In this document: positions 59,811 to 64,000 of the stretch, piece after piece
Numbering within the stretch: position 1 is the stretch's first letter
Layout: the number at the start of each line of letters is the position of its first letter
Origin: Pantoea sp. Lij88
GTDB lineage: Bacteria > Pseudomonadota > Gammaproteobacteria > Enterobacterales > Enterobacteriaceae
Direction of reading: 5' to 3'
DNA length: 64,000 bases
Assembly: GCF_030062155.1 (NCBI RefSeq)
Contig: NZ_CP118269.1
Coordinates: 744,001 to 808,000 of the forward strand
The notes under the pieces: generated by a model
The model's input: the letters and a program-made list of their open reading frames with translations, nothing else
The model's database searches: none
Told to the model about the DNA's origin: nothing
Translations under genes and position numbers: made by a program

Positions 59811-60334
59811 AAAGCGCCGGATTCAGCCTGCTGGAGATGCTGATCGCCATGGCAATCAGCGCTGTCGTGATGCTCAGTGTGGGCCGTTTTCTGCCGTTGC
59901 TGCTGGCGGAAAACGCGGCCATGCTGCAGCGGGCGCAGCTGCGTCAGGAGCTACAGCAGATTATGGCGACGCTGGAAAAGGCGGTGCGACGGGCCGGGTA
60001 TTGTCACGGTGAGTGTGGCAGTGGCGCACTGAAAATCAGTGAGAACTGCCTGCTGCTGCGCTGGGACGGGAACAGCAACGGTAAATGGGAAGCGGTAAGC
60101 CACGCTGAGAGCGACTACTACGGTTACCGCCTGCGACAGCAGCAACTTGAGATGCAGCGAGGTGTTAATCAGTGTCAGTCAGCGGGCTGGGAGCGGCTCT
60201 CCGATCCCGCGTTTATGACGCTGGAGCAGTTCAGCCTCAGCCAGCAGGGCACGCAGGTCAGGATAGTGCTGCAGGGGCGGGCCGGTCGCTGGCCTGAAAC
60301 CGTGAAGAGCTGGGTTGAAGGAGAGAACCTGTGA
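59801..60334 (+). CDS. ppdB: Prepilin-like protein PpdB
   Basis: This 177-residue pseudopilin has an N-terminal AGFSLLEMLIAMAIS type IV leader and helix, then an RRAGYCHGECG motif shared with E. coli PpdB. The GTG at 59801 overlaps ppdA by 10 bases and gives the E. coli-like N-terminus MPLK; a TTG at 59807 has better spacing to GGAG and is the alternative. It overlaps ygdB by four bases. Confidence 0.88.
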   Translation: MPLKSAGFSLLEMLIAMAISAVVMLSVGRFLPLLLAENAAMLQRAQLRQELQQIMATLEKAVRRAGYCHGECGSGALKISENCLLLRWDGNSNGKWEAVSHAESDYYGYRLRQQQLEMQRGVNQCQSAGWERLSDPAFMTLEQFSLSQQGTQVRIVLQGRAGRWPETVKSWVEGENL

Positions 60335-60735
60335 AGCAGCGAGGCAGCAGCGCCCTGGGCATGGTGTTGATGATCCTGGTCATCGGCAGTTTTACGCTGC
60401 ATGCCAGCCGAAAGATGTCAGAGCAGGGAATGCGGCTTCTGGCCGATGAGCAGCAGTTTGTGCAGGATTTCTGGCGGGCGCAGTCGGCGCTGCAATGGGG
60501 CTTATCCCTGAACTGGCCAGCCAGTGAGGCGGCCCGCTGTCAGCAGGATGATCGCCAGGGCTGGCGCAGTTGTTTACAACGAGGTGAAAAGGATGAAGGT
60601 CTGCTTAAAGGTGAGGCGAGCGAGAGTGGCATGGCGGTCTGGCAATGGGTCCGCTTACGGGGCAATCAGATTACTGCACTGCCGCACGGCTGGATCGACT
60701 ATTGCCCGCTCACGCCTCCGGCCACCTGTCTGTAA
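60331..60735 (+). CDS. ygdB: YgdB pseudopilin-associated protein
   Basis: This 134-residue protein has a hydrophobic N-terminal helix (SALGMVLMILVIGSFTL) and a conserved C-terminal WIDYCPLTPPATCL, resembling E. coli YgdB (135 residues). Its function is unknown. It starts with GTG at 60331 overlapping ppdB and sits inside the pseudopilin cluster. Confidence 0.85.
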   Translation: MKQRGSSALGMVLMILVIGSFTLHASRKMSEQGMRLLADEQQFVQDFWRAQSALQWGLSLNWPASEAARCQQDDRQGWRSCLQRGEKDEGLLKGEASESGMAVWQWVRLRGNQITALPHGWIDYCPLTPPATCL

Positions 60736-61021
60736 GCACGGTGGATTCAGCCTGCCGGAAGTGTTGTTTGCTCTGCTGTTAATGGCATTAAGCAGCAGCA
60801 CTCTGTTGCACTATCATCGCGCACTGGCAGTGGGATTCAGCCAGCAGTGGTATCAGCGTGAGGCATGGCGGGTTGCGGAGCGACGTCTGGCAGGGCATGA
60901 AGTGGCAGGCTGGAAATCCACGCTGCAACAGTTGAGCGGCCCCTCAGGCTGCACCCTGCAACGGGCAGAAGTGACGGGGCCTTATCAGCGCAGTGCCACC
61001 CTGACACGGCTGCGCTGTTAA
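60701..61021 (+). CDS. ppdC: Prepilin-like protein PpdC, start uncertain
   Basis: The frame encodes GGFSLPEVLFALLLMALSSS, a clear type IV prepilin cleavage site and helix, and continues to TAA at 61019, ending TRLRC. No ATG, GTG or TTG lies within 70 bases upstream of the leader. An ATT at 60701 would give a 14-residue leader, close to the 13 I recall for E. coli PpdC. The nearest usual start is GTG at 60626 (25 codons earlier). The start overlaps the end of ygdB, so translational coupling is likely. Confidence 0.75.
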   Translation: MARSRLRPPVCKHGGFSLPEVLFALLLMALSSSTLLHYHRALAVGFSQQWYQREAWRVAERRLAGHEVAGWKSTLQQLSGPSGCTLQRAEVTGPYQRSATLTRLRC

Positions 61022-61122
61022 ACATTGCGGGTCGCCCTTTTGATGGGTTTCAACCGCGATACGCGGTAAAGTGACAGAGCCGCAATACCGCAGTCATGTT
61101 CTGAGTTATCACAGGAGTTTTC

Positions 61123-64000
61123 ATGTTTCACGTTTATCACTCAAATCAGCTTGATGTGCTGAAGATTCTGGCGGCTGCGGTGATTAAACATGATCCTCTT
61201 GATGATCCTTTCGCCTCAGAAATGGTGCTGGTGCAGAGCCCGGGTATGGCGCAGTGGCTGCAAATGGAGCTGGCGCAAACCTTTGGTATTGCGGCCAATA
61301 TCGAATTCCCGCTGCCCGCCAGTTTCATCTGGGAGATGTTCGTCCGCGTCCTGCCCGATATCCCGGTAGAAAGTGCCTTCAGTAAGGCCAGCATGGGCTG
61401 GAAGCTGATGCACCGTCTGCCGGTGATGCTGGAGCATGAAGAGTTCACCTCTTTACGCCACTATCTTCATGATGACGGCGACAAGCGAAAACTGTTTCAG
61501 CTCAGCTCCCGCGTGGCCGATCTGTTCGACCAGTATCTGGTCTATCGCGCCGACTGGCTCAACAGCTGGGAGCGCGGTGAAACCATTGAGGGGCTGGGTG
61601 ACGCGCAGCGCTGGCAGGCCGCACTCTGGCGCGATCTGGTGAGTTATACCCAGGCGCTGCGCCAGCCTGAATGGCACCGTGCCAACCTCTATTCGCGCTT
61701 CATTCATACGCTGGAGCAGGCGAAACGCACGCCGGAAAATCTGCCTAAGCGGGTCTTCATCTGTGGCATCTCTGCGCTGCCGCCGGTCTATCTGCAGGCG
61801 TTGCAGGCACTGGGACGTCACATCGACATCCATCTGCTGTTCACCAATCCCTGCCGCGATTACTGGGGCGATATTCAGGACTATGCGTTTCTGGCGAAAC
61901 TGCAAAGCCGTCAGCGCCGACGCCATGGTGCCGATGAATCACGCGGACTCTTCCGGGATGCAGAGCAGGCACCGGCACTGTTTAACGACGCTGGCGAACA
62001 GCAGCTGACTAACCCGTTGCTCGCCTCATGGGGCAAGCTGGGGCGCGACAACCTGTTTCTGCTCAGTCAGATGGAGTCGAACGACGATATCGATGCGTTT
62101 GTGGATGTGGAGCCGGACAACCTGCTGCACTGCATGCAGCACGATCTTCTCAATCTGCAGGATAACGCCGTCATTGGGCTGAATGCGGCAGAGCTGGCGC
62201 ATAGCGATCAGAAGCGCCGCCTGGATCCGGCGGATCGCTCAATTGCGGTACAGGTCTGTCACAGCGCCCAGCGTGAAGTCGAAGTACTGCAGGATCATCT
62301 GCTGGCGATGATGGAGGCCGACCCGACGCTGAAAGCGCGTGACATCATCGTCATGGTGGCGGATATCGACGCCTATGCGCCTTTTATTCAGGCCGTGTTC
62401 GCTAACGCACCTGCCGATCGCTATCTGCCTTTTGCGATTTCAGATCGCCGGGCCAGTCAGGCTCATCCGGCCATTGTGGCATTTCTGCATCTGCTGGCGC
62501 TGCCGGACAGCCGTTTTGTCTCTGAGGATGTGCTGGCGCTGCTGGATGTCCCGGCGCTGGCTTCCCACTTCTCCATTGATGAAAGCGGCCTGCGCTTACT
62601 GCGGCGCTGGGTCAGCGAATCGGGTGTTCGCTGGGGGCTGGATGATGCCAGCGTAGAAGCCCTGTCACTCCCGATTACCGGCCAGCACACCTGGCGCTTT
62701 GGCCTGCAGCGTATGCTGCTGGGCTATGCGATGGAGAGCCACAACGGTGACTGGGAAGGGATTCTGCCCTATGACGAGTCGAGTGGACTGGTGGGGGAAC
62801 TGGCGGGCCATCTGGCTGAGCTGCTCTCCCGACTTAATCACTGGCGACAGGTGCTGGCTGAACCCCGCCCACTGACGGCCTGGCTGCCCCTGTGCCGGGA
62901 GCTGCTGAATGCCTTTTTCAGCCCCGATGCAGAAACCGAGGCCGCCTTGCTGCTGGTGGAAGAGCAGTGGCAGCAATTGATTGAATATGGCATGGATGCG
63001 CGGTTTGAAGAGGCGATTCCGGTGGCGATACTGCGCGATGATCTGCGCAGCCGGCTTGATCAGCAGCGCATCAGCCAGCGATTCCTGGCCGGACAGATTA
63101 ACTTCTGTACCCTGATGCCGATGCGCTCTATTCCTTTTCAGCTGGTCTGTCTGCTGGGCATGAACGACGGCGTCTATCCGCGCACCTTAGCGCCGTTAGG
63201 CTTTGATCTGATGCAGCAGCAGTCCCGCAAAGGCGACCGCAGCCGCCGTGATGATGACCGCTACCTCTTCCTGGAGGCGATGATCTCGGCACAGCAGCAG
63301 CTCTACATCAGTTATATCGGCCGGGCGATTCAGGACAATACGGAACGCTACCCTTCGGTGCTGGTCACAGAACTGCTGGATTACATTGGACAGAGTTTTT
63401 ATCTGGACGGCGACGGTCATCTTGAGCTGGATGAGAGTGCCGAACGGGTGCGGATGCATCTTCAGCACCTGCACAGCCGGATGCCGTTTGCTGCGGAGAA
63501 CTTCCAGCCAGCGGCCAGACTGCAGAGTTTCGCCCGAGAGTGGCTGCCTGCCGCGCAGGGCGCAGGGCAGCCCCAACCCGATTTTGTTCAGCCGCTGGAG
63601 GCGCCACTCATTGATGCGCTGACGCTGGAGGCCTTTCTGCGCTTCTGGCGACATCCGGTGCGTGCCTGGTTCCATCAGCGGCTGGGCGTGAGTTTCTGGC
63701 TGGAGGAGAACGAACTGCCCGACAGCGAGCCGTTTGCCCTCGACAACCTGGAACGTTATCAGATTAACGCGCAGCTGCTGAATGCCCTGGTCGAAAGCGA
63801 GGACACTCAGCGGCTCTATGCGCATCATCGTGCGGCCGGGAATCTGCCTTACGGCGCATTCGGTGAGCTGTTCTGGCAGGCGCAACGCGATGAGATGCAG
63901 GAAGTGGCGGCAGAAGTAGTAACGCAACGCAGCGACGGCGAGAGCTGGGAAGTGAATCTGCAGCTGGAGCAGGTCAGCTTAACCGGCTGGCTGACGCAGG
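61123..64000 (+). CDS. recC: Exodeoxyribonuclease V gamma chain RecC (partial)
   Basis: RecC is the Chi-recognising subunit of the RecBCD helicase-nuclease. The frame opens at ATG 61123 (MFHVYHSNQLDVLKILAA, AGGAG upstream) and runs unbroken to the window edge, 959 codons of an expected 1120 or so. It matches E. coli RecC in order: VQSPGMAQWLQMEL near residue 38, FPLPASFIWEMF, SRVADLFDQYLVYR, LPKRVFICGISALPP and INFCTLMPMRSIPFQLVCLLGMNDGVYPR around residue 665. The C-terminal end is outside the window. Confidence 0.97.
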   Translation, partial: MFHVYHSNQLDVLKILAAAVIKHDPLDDPFASEMVLVQSPGMAQWLQMELAQTFGIAANIEFPLPASFIWEMFVRVLPDIPVESAFSKASMGWKLMHRLPVMLEHEEFTSLRHYLHDDGDKRKLFQLSSRVADLFDQYLVYRADWLNSWERGETIEGLGDAQRWQAALWRDLVSYTQALRQPEWHRANLYSRFIHTLEQAKRTPENLPKRVFICGISALPPVYLQALQALGRHIDIHLLFTNPCRDYWGDIQDYAFLAKLQSRQRRRHGADESRGLFRDAEQAPALFNDAGEQQLTNPLLASWGKLGRDNLFLLSQMESNDDIDAFVDVEPDNLLHCMQHDLLNLQDNAVIGLNAAELAHSDQKRRLDPADRSIAVQVCHSAQREVEVLQDHLLAMMEADPTLKARDIIVMVADIDAYAPFIQAVFANAPADRYLPFAISDRRASQAHPAIVAFLHLLALPDSRFVSEDVLALLDVPALASHFSIDESGLRLLRRWVSESGVRWGLDDASVEALSLPITGQHTWRFGLQRMLLGYAMESHNGDWEGILPYDESSGLVGELAGHLAELLSRLNHWRQVLAEPRPLTAWLPLCRELLNAFFSPDAETEAALLLVEEQWQQLIEYGMDARFEEAIPVAILRDDLRSRLDQQRISQRFLAGQINFCTLMPMRSIPFQLVCLLGMNDGVYPRTLAPLGFDLMQQQSRKGDRSRRDDDRYLFLEAMISAQQQLYISYIGRAIQDNTERYPSVLVTELLDYIGQSFYLDGDGHLELDESAERVRMHLQHLHSRMPFAAENFQPAARLQSFAREWLPAAQGAGQPQPDFVQPLEAPLIDALTLEAFLRFWRHPVRAWFHQRLGVSFWLEENELPDSEPFALDNLERYQINAQLLNALVESEDTQRLYAHHRAAGNLPYGAFGELFWQAQRDEMQEVAAEVVTQRSDGESWEVNLQLEQVSLTGWLTQ

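Overview
The window is a stretch of enterobacterial core chromosome. Protein sequences and gene order match the Escherichia coli blocks galP-metK-speAB-loiP-tktA-epd-pgk-fbaA-mscS-argO-yggE-argP-rpiA-serA-fau-6S RNA-zapA-ygfB-pepP-ubiH-ubiI-gcvTHP-ygfF-bglA, then trhA-ygfZ-sdhE-ygfX-fldB-xerD-dsbC-recJ-prfB-lysS, then lysR/lysA, then tas-ygdR-ygdQ-mutH-rppH-ptsP-lgt-thyA-ppdAB-ygdB-ppdC-recC. Base composition is moderately GC-rich. Several E. coli neighbours are missing (sprT/endA beside galP, aas-lplT-galR between tas and lysA, the long lysS-lysR interval). This suggests an Erwiniaceae member, Pantoea- or Erwinia-like; the genus is an inference from gene content and was not tested.

Layout: 1-1385 is the end of a probable LPS glycosylation operon with an O-antigen ligase. 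1455-7356 holds galactose uptake (galP), S-adenosylmethionine synthesis (metK) and arginine decarboxylase (speA), with control sites between them (gal operator, CRP site, candidate Met boxes) and a possible leader peptide before speA. 7527-18546 covers agmatinase, a periplasmic protease, transketolase, the epd-pgk-fbaA glycolytic cluster under candidate Cra sites, the MscS channel and arginine export. 18579-27717 has argP, rpiA, serA, folate salvage, 6S RNA, zapA and ubiquinone hydroxylases. 28150-32611 is the glycine cleavage operon with a candidate PurR site. 32678-36559 carries ygfF, a phospho-beta-glucosidase, its likely RpiR-type regulator, and trhA. 36610-45328 covers Fe-S and flavinylation helpers, recombination and disulfide enzymes, release factor 2 with its programmed +1 frameshift, and lysyl-tRNA synthetase.

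45457-48098 is the only clearly accessory segment: a cupin, a lipoprotein of the trypsin-like fold and an MFS exporter, placed where E. coli has tens of kilobases of other genes. After it come lysR/lysA with a coupled acetyltransferase, the mismatch-repair nuclease mutH, a 684-base intergenic region with DnaA boxes, the RNA pyrophosphohydrolase, nitrogen-PTS enzyme I, lipoprotein and thymidylate genes, four minor-pseudopilin genes and the first 959 codons of recC, which runs off the window end.

I found no phage, insertion sequence, CRISPR array, tRNA or rRNA, and nothing that amounts to an undescribed multigene system. The observations most worth checking are small: a 44-codon reading frame with an exceptionally strong ribosome-binding site upstream of speA, a DnaA-box and GATC-rich region between mutH and rppH, palindromes around the RpiR-type regulator, a probable ATT start codon in ppdC, an intra-operon hairpin in gcvHP, and the accessory lysS-lysR junction.
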